From positions 1-64,000 of the forward strand of contig CAIVKO010000251.1 in the NCBI GenBank assembly GCA_903906515.1: 64,000 bases of DNA, written 5' to 3'. The stretch is from Akkermansiaceae bacterium. Its GTDB lineage: Bacteria; Verrucomicrobiota; Verrucomicrobiia; Verrucomicrobiales; Akkermansiaceae. Shown here one piece after another: positions 19,401 through 26,242 of this stretch. Under the pieces are notes generated by a model. That model made no database searches. It had not been told where the DNA came from and saw nothing but the letters and a program-made list of their open reading frames with translations. Every line of letters begins with the position of its first letter. Position 1 is the first letter of the stretch. The position numbers and the translations under genes are program-made.

Positions 19401-19980
19401 TCATGAACTCCGGGTAGGGGAGTTTTTTCTTGTAAAACGCGTAGGCGATGTAGTTCCAGAACTCCAGGATGTCGCCGGGTGGCATGGGCCAGAGTTCCAG
19501 CGGTTCGTAAGTGGTGATTTCCCAGCGCGGGCTGATCCGGACCATGTCGTGGTCGTGGAGTTCGCCCTCGATCACGTAGCGGCGGTAGCGTTTTTCGATT
19601 TTGGTGACGAAATCCGCCTCCTTGTCATCGAGTTCGCGGCCGAGTTTCTCCTCGATGATGTCGAGCACTGGGGTGTCGTCGAACTCATTCGGGGATTCCG
19701 GGAGGTCTTCGCCACGGTGCATGCGCTCCATCATGGTGGCGTATTGGCAGGCACCGGCGATGATCTCGTCCTCGGCGGTGCAGGATCCGAACCAGCGGTT
19801 TCCTTGAAGGCGGAGGCTGGTGCGGAAGGTGCCGCTCTCATCCTCGACACGACCCTGAATGAAAAGATGGTTACCGAAAATCTGGGTGACGGCTCCGTCT
19901 TTTTGCAGCATTTCCCCACGTTTGCGGGATTCCTCGGGGAAACTGTTGAGGAAATTGAGGGTGGCTCGGTCTGGATTCAT
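16471..19980 (-). CDS. SNF2-family DEAD/DEAH helicase with degenerate SWIM region
   Basis: About 1169 residues from the ATG at 19980 (MNPDRATLNFL); an upstream in-frame extension is unconserved. The C-terminal half is a full Swi2/Snf2 motor: motif I ADDMGLGKTIQSL, motif II DEGQ in place of DEAH, motif III LTGTPIENRL, then the helicase C domain with KVLVFSQFVSMLDLI, SLKAGGSGLNLTSA and DRTHRIGQ. The N-terminus (about 30-70) resembles a SWIM fold but keeps only two candidate Cys (FGSCTAEDEIIAGACQYA) instead of the CxCx(n)CxH ligands. Such proteins translocate on duplex DNA; the cellular role is unknown. It is a solitary gene with no restriction or defence partner adjacent. Confidence 0.9.
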   Translation of the reverse strand: MNPDRATLNFLNSFPEESRKRGEMLQKDGAVTQIFGNHLFIQGRVEDESGTFRTSLRLQGNRWFGSCTAEDEIIAGACQYATMMERMHRGEDLPESPNEFDDTPVLDIIEEKLGRELDDKEADFVTKIEKRYRRYVIEGELHDHDMVRISPRWEITTYEPLELWPMPPGDILEFWNYIAYAFYKKKLPYPEFMSVITDLGHVQKKMADWEQEREVASWYERIEQVNERPPQDEPLTVAFRLVATINEARMEVRSEKSHTWLQLREKNDIEHYVALHQEGALLMDASSQTLWEHYLAFYRKFGDTTLDFDQQESCRFMNRVFRQPALKGYIVNLDEKDFKVVEDALRWVCEDDPYDGKSFALQLVTASGENVSHSVRLLPGRKELYQSDETVFPGPPRWIEETDVMPRYLIPKRVIDSLEGVEFLRKIGADLPESLKKRVTDLELKPKFEMKLVAGLTAAETEHLVVDVTAVEIKGRRTERLTKDGWELAEQQAIKGKQLLRFAREALYPVPPILDDMGLSYDEKLYSFKSRITKQFPEKFAEWIKAMPPEIELDIDLRLRSILADPVTAAVRFEVVGQDIDWFDLRIVIDVQGVNLSKAQIRQLVAARGGYVRMDDGSWMRLEIKLDADQREAVTRLGLDPFDLSGETHRMHALQLADPKAAEVFDPKAWERIKNRAGDIQLEVNPDLPDGLNATLRPYQVDGFKFLAYLSVNNFGGILADDMGLGKTIQSLTYLLWLFEEHRQTGGPKKPALVVCPKSVLDVWHGEAEKFTPQLNVKILKNRDDIDVDYIQNHIDILVLNYAQLRVCGEELNGIKWLTTILDEGQQIKNPDSKAAKSARELDSQNRLVLTGTPIENRLLDMWSLMAFAMPGVLGSRAYFKKRFDKRKDPLSQSRLASRLRPFLLRRTKLQVAQDLPPRTEEEVYSKMEGIQLELYKNELKRIQKALLGLDSDEAVKKNSFAILQGLMRLRQICCHPGLIDPKYLKDESAKMESLFYLLDQLHEEGHKVLVFSQFVSMLDLIKARLELENRPYNYLTGQTKDRKGEIERFQTTKDPSVFMLSLKAGGSGLNLTSASYVILYDPWWNPAVENQAIDRTHRIGQKNKVIAYRLLTRDTVEEKIRILQHQKTQLVTNVLGDEGFASNLGIDDLQFILTHSIDEDDEEMQKKK

Positions 19981-20795
19981 CGCTTCAAGAGTGAAAATTA
20001 GGCCCGGAAGCGGCCTTCGGGACGGAAATGTCGGGAACGCAACCTTCGGGGGAGACAGGGTAATCCGGAAGTGCACCCCAAATCAATCAAAACCTTGAGC
20101 CCGTGAAAACGAATTTTTGTCCGGCCCGTTTCGCGGGTGAAGAACAATCATGTGATCCCAGTCGTGAATGGTCCACATGCCGGAAAATTGCCACCAAAAT
20201 AACTATTGGCAAAACGACTCGGAGATCAACGTTCGCGCGAATCAGAATCGCCATGAAACGTCCCGATAAGGCCAGATTCCAGCGTTCTGCGATGCTTGCT
20301 TGTTTTGAGGGTTTCCGCGCTTCAGTTCCACTTGTAACTCCTTTTTCGCCGTTTTCCGGTCCGGTCCGGCGGATGTTTCAAGAGCCCTCCCAAAAAAAAC
20401 GGATTTCTGGCAAAAAACCACATTTTTCCGCGTGGACGTCTCCGGTAACTGACTGGTTTCAAATCTCCAATTTCCTTTCAAGGGTAATTCCTGCCCTGGC
20501 TCATCCGGGTCACCGGACCGAGTTGATTACGGTGTGACCTGTCTACCAATCACAAGACGGTGAATGCCGCCCTGCTTACATTGCCCGCGGCAAGGATGAT
20601 CGCCACCAAAACAACACCAAGGCCGTGTTTATCGAAGGAGGAACGATTGGGCCTGCAAAAGGATGACTTCACTTGGATGCTAGGAAATGGCTTTTGAGTT
20701 GAAGATGGTTGGATCTGTTGGAATTTCCGGCAATGTTTGTAATCATGAAGTGAGGGCTTGAAGTTTGTCAGATTCTTTCTCAATGTCCCGGCGTT
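19981..20795. other. Long non-coding interval
   Basis: About 800 bp between the divergent SNF2 and binding-protein genes. Open frames here (for example 20103-20537 plus) have atypical composition and no recognisable domain. I see no tRNA, tmRNA, SRP or RNase P signature. It should hold the promoter of the gene run that starts at 20796. A mononucleotide A-run lies at about 20391-20398. Confidence 0.6.
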
Positions 20796-22538
20796 ATGAG
20801 TGACGAAGCCCGCCCCAAACCGTTGTTTTTCATCGCCCTCGCTTGTGTCGTCGTTGGTCTTCTGGCCTATGGATTCCGCAGTGTGCTTTTCCCCAAAGAC
20901 CAGACCACTCAGGTTGGAACCATTTCCAAGGATGAGCTGACCGGAGCCAAGGGGGTGGAAGCTCCGGATTCCAATGCGCCGACCACGGTGAAGGAATACG
21001 TGTTCAAACCCAGCGAGAAACTTCCACCGATCACCCAGACCAGTGCCTACAAGCCGATGAACATGCGGACGGTGAAATTTGCTCTCAATGTGTGGGCGGG
21101 TTGGGCTCCCATCATTCTCCAGAATGGCGGTGGCACTGCGGGCAAGGTGTGGACCACTCCCGGTGGCGAGCCGTTCAAGGTGGAACTCGTGCTCATCGAT
21201 AACCCGGTGGCCATGCGCGATGCTTATGCTTCCGGTAATGTCCACATCGGTTGGGCCACGCTCGACATGTTACCGTTGTTCATGGACCAGTTGAAAAAGG
21301 ACCCGCGCATCATGCCGCGGATTTTCCAACAGGTGGACTTCTCTAACGGAGGTGACGGCATTGTCATCCGTCGCAGTGCCGCCAAAGATCCTAACAGTCC
21401 GACGATTTCCGACCTCAAAGGGAAAAAAGTCGTGCTGGCGCAGAATTCGCCGTCTGAATACTTCCTGCTCAATGCGCTGGTGAATGGCGGTGTGCAGCCG
21501 GCGGAGGTGAACTTCGTTTATACGGAGGATGCGTTCCAAGCCGCCGCGGCATTCAATGCCGACAAGTCGCTCGCCGCCTGCGTTTCATGGGCGCCGGATA
21601 TTTACACGCTCAGTGAAATCAAGGGTAATCACATGCTGGTGAGCACCTCCACCGCTAACAAGCTCATTGCCGATGTCTGGTTCGCCCGCGCTGACTTCGC
21701 CCGTGATCATCCGGATATTTGTGAAGGTCTGGTGCGCGGTATTTTCGAAGGCATGGCGAAAGTAAAAACCGAGGATGGCAAGAAGCAGGCTGCCGCCCTG
21801 ATGTCCAAGCTCTATAGTATCCCTGAGGCGGACACTCTCGGTATGCTCGGTGACGCCCATTCGACCAACTACGCCGAAAACCGCGATTTCTTCATGAATC
21901 AGAACAATCCGGCCAACTTCGAGCGTACTTGGAATACCGCCTACCTGCTCTATCGGAAAATGAACCGCATCACCCAGGCTGTCCCGTTTGATCAGGTGAT
22001 GGATTTCTCGATCCTTCAAAAGCTGGAAAACGAAGAGCCGTTCAAATCGAGCCGCAACGAATACCAGATCAACTTCGCACCCAAGACCGCCCTGACGATC
22101 AAGGCCGAGGGGTCTGAAATTCTAACCAAGGTGGTCACCCTGCACTTTTTCCCGAATTCGTGGGACCTGCGCAAAGTTGTGACGGTCCGTGAAAATGGTA
22201 AGGACACCGAGAAACCCTACGAGCCAGGGGTTGATGCCATGATCGAGGAAGTCGGCAAGCTCGCCGCCCAATACGGTGGTGCCAACATTGTAGTGGAAGG
22301 CCACACCGATGCCTCCATGCGCGGACAGGTCAGCCCGCAGACGGTCAAGGATCTTTCCGGCAACCGTGCCGCTGCCGTGAAAACCGAAATCCTGAAGAAG
22401 TTCCCCAATTTCAACGTTAACCAGTTCTCCACCGACGGGGTCGGCTGGGATCGGCCGTTTGATGCGGCGGACCCTAACAACCACGCCCTCAACCGCCGTG
22501 TGGAAATCAAGGTGGTGGCTCTCGAAAATCCCGAGTAA
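20796..22538 (+). CDS. NitT/TauT-type ABC substrate-binding protein fused to an OmpA domain
   Basis: A 580-residue protein with three parts. Residues about 8-28 are an uncleaved-looking membrane anchor (PLFFIALACVVVGLLAYGF). Residues about 90-400 are a periplasmic binding-protein fold of the SsuA/TauA type (VKFALNVWAGWAPIIL, NVHIGWATLDMLPLFM, DLKGKKVVLAQNSPSEYFLL). Residues about 440-575 are an OmpA/MotB-type peptidoglycan-binding domain (VVEGHTDAS, LSGNRAAAVKTEILKKF, LNRRVEIKVV). So one molecule would sit in the inner membrane, sense or bind a solute, and grip the cell wall. It is the first gene of a tight run with the permease, ATPase, coiled-coil protein and PspA. The solute is unknown. 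Confidence 0.9.
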   Translation: MSDEARPKPLFFIALACVVVGLLAYGFRSVLFPKDQTTQVGTISKDELTGAKGVEAPDSNAPTTVKEYVFKPSEKLPPITQTSAYKPMNMRTVKFALNVWAGWAPIILQNGGGTAGKVWTTPGGEPFKVELVLIDNPVAMRDAYASGNVHIGWATLDMLPLFMDQLKKDPRIMPRIFQQVDFSNGGDGIVIRRSAAKDPNSPTISDLKGKKVVLAQNSPSEYFLLNALVNGGVQPAEVNFVYTEDAFQAAAAFNADKSLAACVSWAPDIYTLSEIKGNHMLVSTSTANKLIADVWFARADFARDHPDICEGLVRGIFEGMAKVKTEDGKKQAAALMSKLYSIPEADTLGMLGDAHSTNYAENRDFFMNQNNPANFERTWNTAYLLYRKMNRITQAVPFDQVMDFSILQKLENEEPFKSSRNEYQINFAPKTALTIKAEGSEILTKVVTLHFFPNSWDLRKVVTVRENGKDTEKPYEPGVDAMIEEVGKLAAQYGGANIVVEGHTDASMRGQVSPQTVKDLSGNRAAAVKTEILKKFPNFNVNQFSTDGVGWDRPFDAADPNNHALNRRVEIKVVALENPE

Positions 22539-22558
22539 TTTACCGTCTCCGCCATACC

Positions 22559-23569
22559 ATGTTAGCAGATTGGCTGAAACGGGCGCGAACTATCCGCGAT
22601 GCACCGAGTTACCAGGAAGGACTGGTTTACGGAGCGTTATGCGTGGGGTTTATCCTGCTTGTCTGGTGGTTGCTCACTTTGGGAAGTGTGGACTCGCGTC
22701 TGGTCGGTCCGTTGACACTGCCTAGTCCGTGGGAAACCTTCTCCTCGTTTCCCGATCTCTGGAACCGCGGGCTTTCACGCAGCATTCTCATTTCCCTGGT
22801 CCGCGTGCTTGGCGGGTTTTTGTTATCCGCAGCTATTGGCGTGCCGCTCGGCGTCGTGGCCGGCAGCTACCTGCGGGTGAATGCGTTTTTCAAACCGCCG
22901 GTTATTTTCGGTCGTAGCATTCCGATCGCGGCGTTGATTCCGATCACCATGATCTGGTTTGGCATCGGAGAGTTCAACAAGGTGATGTTCATCTTCCTCG
23001 CCACCGTGGGTTTCGTGATTTTCGATACTGTCAATATCGTCAATGCCGTGCCGGACCGATTCATCGATACCGCCTACACTCTGGGTGCCCGTGGATCACG
23101 GCAAAAGGGCGTGCGGATCGCCTGTGTGACGGGGGTGCTCTACGGGCTGTGCATTATGACCGGTTGGCACCTGATGCGGGAGGATCTCACCCGGACGATA
23201 GCGATGGAGTTGGCATCGGTGAATGCATGGCTGCGTTTCGCCGGGGGCTTTGCCGTGGGTTTTGCGCTGTGGTTTCCGATCGCCGCCCATCAGGTTCCAC
23301 GCAAGGTAATTTTCCCGCTCGCGCTGCCGGACATCGTCAATAGCCTGCGTCTGATTTTCGGCCTGGCTTTCGGATATATCATGCTTGCGGAGGTGATCAA
23401 CGCGGAGTCCGGCATTGGTGCACTCATTATCAATAGCCAGCGCCGCGGGTTCATGGAGCACGTCTATCTCTGCCTCTTCATCATTACTCTGGTGGCATGG
23501 GCCATCGACCGCACGATCATGCTGCTCCAGCGCCAGCTATTTCCTCATATCAAACATGGCGAAAATTGA
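22559..23569 (+). CDS. ABC transporter permease, NitT/TauT type, with a large insertion at the EAA loop
   Basis: A 336-residue polytopic protein. The start region, GRSIPIAALIPITMIWFGIG and the end (VIFPLALPDIVNSLRLIFGL, AEVINAESGIGALI) match SsuC/TauC permeases. In that family the coupling motif runs almost directly from the TLGA segment to the LPxALP segment. Here TLGARGSRQ (about 174-182) and VIFPLALP (about 250-257) are separated by roughly 65 extra residues with two hydrophobic stretches (about 184-203 and 224-246). It begins 20 bp after the binding-protein gene and overlaps the ATPase gene by 14 bp. Confidence 0.88.
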   Translation: MLADWLKRARTIRDAPSYQEGLVYGALCVGFILLVWWLLTLGSVDSRLVGPLTLPSPWETFSSFPDLWNRGLSRSILISLVRVLGGFLLSAAIGVPLGVVAGSYLRVNAFFKPPVIFGRSIPIAALIPITMIWFGIGEFNKVMFIFLATVGFVIFDTVNIVNAVPDRFIDTAYTLGARGSRQKGVRIACVTGVLYGLCIMTGWHLMREDLTRTIAMELASVNAWLRFAGGFAVGFALWFPIAAHQVPRKVIFPLALPDIVNSLRLIFGLAFGYIMLAEVINAESGIGALIINSQRRGFMEHVYLCLFIITLVAWAIDRTIMLLQRQLFPHIKHGEN

Positions 23570-24443
23570 ACTGACAGTCACCGAGCAACCTTGCGAGCTC
23601 AAGGATGCCGCGCATCCGGAGGCGGGCGTGCCCTTGGTTGTGGATTTCAAGAGCGTCACCAAGACCTTTGATGCCGGCACTGGCCGCGCGTTTACCGCGA
23701 TCAAGGATGTCACGTTCGCCGTGGAAAATATTCCGAAAATCGGCGAGTTTATCGGCGTGCTCGGTCCCAGCGGATGCGGAAAAAGCACGGTGCTGCGACT
23801 TATCGCCGGGCTTGCCCCGCAGTTTCCCGCGTCATCGGGCACGGTGATGGTCCATGGCCAACCTGTCACGGAACCCGGGCCGGACCGGGGTTTTGTGTTC
23901 CAGGATTATGCGAATTTCCCGCACCGCACGGTGATCGATAACGTCGCCTTCGGTCTGGAATGCCAGCAAGTCGCGAAAAAAGAACGCCGGGAACGCGCCC
24001 GCGAGTGGATTGCCAAGGTCGGCCTCGATCCGAAAAACGACGGTAACAAATACCCGCACCAACTCAGCGGCGGCATGAACCAGCGCGTGGCGATCGCCCG
24101 CACGCTCATCATGCATCCACGCATCATCCTGATGGACGAACCTTTTGGTGCGTTGGATCCCACCACCCGCCAGCGCATGCAGGACTTGCTCGTCTCTCTC
24201 TGGCGCGAGTTGGAAGCCACCGTTTTTTTCATTACCCACGATGTTCCGGAAGCCGTTTATCTTGGCGACCGAGTGTTCATTTTCAGCCCGTCCCCCGGGA
24301 CCATCGCCCACCAACTCGCCGTCGCTCCGCCGGACCGCCCGGCGCGTGAAATGCAGCAGGAGCCCGCATTTTTGGAATCCGTCCGCCATGTGCGATCGCT
24401 GCTCGACAAATTGGAAGGGGAAAAACAACATTCCTCATCGTGA
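23556..24443 (+). CDS. ABC transporter ATP-binding protein, NitT/TauT type
   Basis: A 295-residue ATPase from ATG 23556, inside the end of the permease gene. All motifs are intact: Walker A GPSGCGKST, Q-loop FVFQDYANFPHRTV, signature LSGGMNQRVAIA, Walker B RIILMDEPFGALD and switch His in FFITHDVPEA. The Q-loop sequence differs from the LLPW usual in SsuB/TauB, which may go with the altered coupling region of the permease. About 25 extra N-terminal residues precede the fold. Its stop overlaps the next start (GTGA). Confidence 0.92.
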   Translation: MAKIELTVTEQPCELKDAAHPEAGVPLVVDFKSVTKTFDAGTGRAFTAIKDVTFAVENIPKIGEFIGVLGPSGCGKSTVLRLIAGLAPQFPASSGTVMVHGQPVTEPGPDRGFVFQDYANFPHRTVIDNVAFGLECQQVAKKERRERAREWIAKVGLDPKNDGNKYPHQLSGGMNQRVAIARTLIMHPRIILMDEPFGALDPTTRQRMQDLLVSLWRELEATVFFITHDVPEAVYLGDRVFIFSPSPGTIAHQLAVAPPDRPAREMQQEPAFLESVRHVRSLLDKLEGEKQHSSS

Positions 24444-25327
24444 GCAACTCAACGGGAACATCCGAAGGCTTGGGCGTGGCCCTGAAGCGTTCCTTTACCT
24501 GGCATTGGCACCTGCTTGGTTTGGGTGCCGGAGTGGCTGTAGCCGTTCTCAGCGGTGCGCCGTTGCTCTGGTTTCCCTTCCTTGCTGCGGCTGAACTCGG
24601 GTATCTCGGTTTTTTAGGGATGAATCCGCGATTTCAAAACGTTCTGAAAGGACAGGCCAAATTGCCGCCGCCTCTCCCAGTGGATCCCAAGCAGCGGTTC
24701 CAGCAACTTATGGGATTCCTTAGCAAGAGCGATGCCGAGCGCTTTGAAACCCTCCGCCGACGTTGTGCGGAACTCGTCGATCTCCGGCGCAGCATGGCCA
24801 TCAAGGAAGGCAGCCCCGGCGTCGATGATCTGCGCGGCGAGTCGTTGGACCGCATGCTCTGGCTATTCCTCAAACTCCTTCACCAGCGTTCCGGCTTGGA
24901 ACGGTTCCTCGGGGCCACCCGCCGCGAGGACATTGAGGCTGAGTTGCACTCCGCCGAAGCGCAACTCGCCACCGCCCAAGCGCGTGATAAAGCCGCCGGC
25001 CTTCCCGAGAGCCGCCTGGTCACCTCCATCCGCGAGCGCATCACGACCATCCGCGAGCGTGTCGAAAACCATCAACAGGCGTCCGAGGGTCTCGAACTCG
25101 CCGCTGCGGAAATCGACAAAACCGAACAGCAAATCACCCACCTTTGCGAAGTCGGCATGACCATGAGCGATACCGCCGGTCTCAGTACCCAGATCGATTC
25201 GATCTCGCAATCTCTCCAGTCCTCTGAAAAAATCTTCTCGGAAACCTCGTTCTCTCAAATCTACGACGACGAACCCGCCCCGCAGCTCTTATCAGGCACG
25301 TCATCCCGCACCGCCATTCGACAATAA
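24440..25327 (+). CDS. Membrane protein with a cytoplasmic coiled coil, unknown function
   Basis: 295 residues from a GTG that overlaps the ATPase stop by 4 bp, so translation is probably coupled. The N-terminus has two close hydrophobic segments (about 26-42, LGLGAGVAVAVLSGAPL, and 43-60). The rest is charged and helical, with long coiled-coil-like stretches (about 150-245, ELHSAEAQLATAQARDKAAG onward). I recognise no named domain. Its place between an ABC transporter and PspA suggests a membrane adaptor that links the two. Confidence 0.8.
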   Translation: MSNSTGTSEGLGVALKRSFTWHWHLLGLGAGVAVAVLSGAPLLWFPFLAAAELGYLGFLGMNPRFQNVLKGQAKLPPPLPVDPKQRFQQLMGFLSKSDAERFETLRRRCAELVDLRRSMAIKEGSPGVDDLRGESLDRMLWLFLKLLHQRSGLERFLGATRREDIEAELHSAEAQLATAQARDKAAGLPESRLVTSIRERITTIRERVENHQQASEGLELAAAEIDKTEQQITHLCEVGMTMSDTAGLSTQIDSISQSLQSSEKIFSETSFSQIYDDEPAPQLLSGTSSRTAIRQ

Positions 25328-25338
25328 TCCGATATTTT

Positions 25339-25419
25339 TGGCAGAATCATGGACAGCAGAATCATTTTTTAAGGATCTATCTTAATCTAAAAATTATTCT
25401 GCTGTCCATGATTCTGCCA
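25339..25419. repeat. Perfect 24-bp inverted repeat with CAGAATCAT units
   Basis: Arms 25339-25362 (TGGCAGAATCATGGACAGCA...) and 25396-25419 are exact reverse complements with a 33-bp AT-rich loop. Each arm carries CAGAATCAT twice. It lies between the coiled-coil gene and pspA, so RNA from it would form a very stable hairpin that could lower or uncouple pspA expression. Confidence 0.9.
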
Positions 25420-25458
25420 CCCTCTTCTCCAAGCCATCCCTAACCAACAACCAAAGCC

Positions 25459-26196
25459 ATGTTCCGCCGACTGTCCAATATCTTCCGTGGGTTCCTAGGA
25501 CTCTTCATCTCCGGCCTTGAAAAACGCAATCCGGAAGCCTTGCTCGAACTCGAAAAGGAAAACCTCCGCACCCAGATCGCCCAGTTCAATCAAGGACTTT
25601 CCGCCCATGCGGGGCTTTGCGAGAAACTCATTGCCCAAGTGAAACGCCAGGAGACCGAGGAAGCCAGCCTCAAGGCCAAGGCCGCCGCCAATCTTCGCGC
25701 CGGCAACCAGCGCCTCGCCGGTGAAATCGCCCTCGAACTCCAGCGCATCCGGAAGGACCTCGCCGACAACCGCTCACAACTCGCCGATGCCGAGAAAACC
25801 TACAAGGAACTCGTCATGTCCCGCGACACCGCGATGAAGGTCGCCCGCGAGAAGATCGAGTCGCTGCGCAAGGATCTCGACAGCATGAAGATGAACAAGG
25901 CCCTCGCCGAAATGAACGAGATGGCCAGCGGCATGCTCACCCAGATCGGCGGATCCGGCGATACTCTGGACCGTCTCCACACGATGGTTGAAGAGGAAAA
26001 TACCAAGGCCGCCGGACGCGCCCGTGTCGCCCGCGACAGCATCGATACCACCCGTTTCAAGGAAAAGGCCTCCGAGCGTGAGGCTCTCGAAGACATCGCT
26101 CTCGCAGATCTCGCCGCAGAACTCGGCATGTCCGTGCCCTCGCCCGAAACACCCGCTGCCACCGGTGAGATCAAGAAGGAGATGAATCCGCAGTGA
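25459..26196 (+). CDS. pspA: PspA/IM30 family protein
   Basis: A 245-residue, almost fully helical protein with the ESCRT-III-like PspA layout. It has an N-terminal amphipathic helix (RLSNIFRGFLGLFISGLEK), then long coiled-coil hairpins (ENLRTQIAQFNQGLSAHAGL, RRLAGE-type heptads, KVAREKIESLRKDLDSMKMN). PspA binds stressed inner membrane and supports its repair. The usual PspF, PspB and PspC partners are absent; instead the gene follows an ABC transporter run. The C-terminal tail (about 215-245) is Pro/Glu-rich and variable. Confidence 0.85.
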   Translation: MFRRLSNIFRGFLGLFISGLEKRNPEALLELEKENLRTQIAQFNQGLSAHAGLCEKLIAQVKRQETEEASLKAKAAANLRAGNQRLAGEIALELQRIRKDLADNRSQLADAEKTYKELVMSRDTAMKVAREKIESLRKDLDSMKMNKALAEMNEMASGMLTQIGGSGDTLDRLHTMVEEENTKAAGRARVARDSIDTTRFKEKASEREALEDIALADLAAELGMSVPSPETPAATGEIKKEMNPQ

Positions 26197-26242
26197 TTTC
26201 AGCGTTCCCGTTCCCGATATAAATTACTCTCACTTTTCGATC

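Noticed and set aside
20103-20537. Possible 144-residue protein in the long intergenic region
   Set aside because: Odd composition, no domain, no ribosome binding site; treated as chance.
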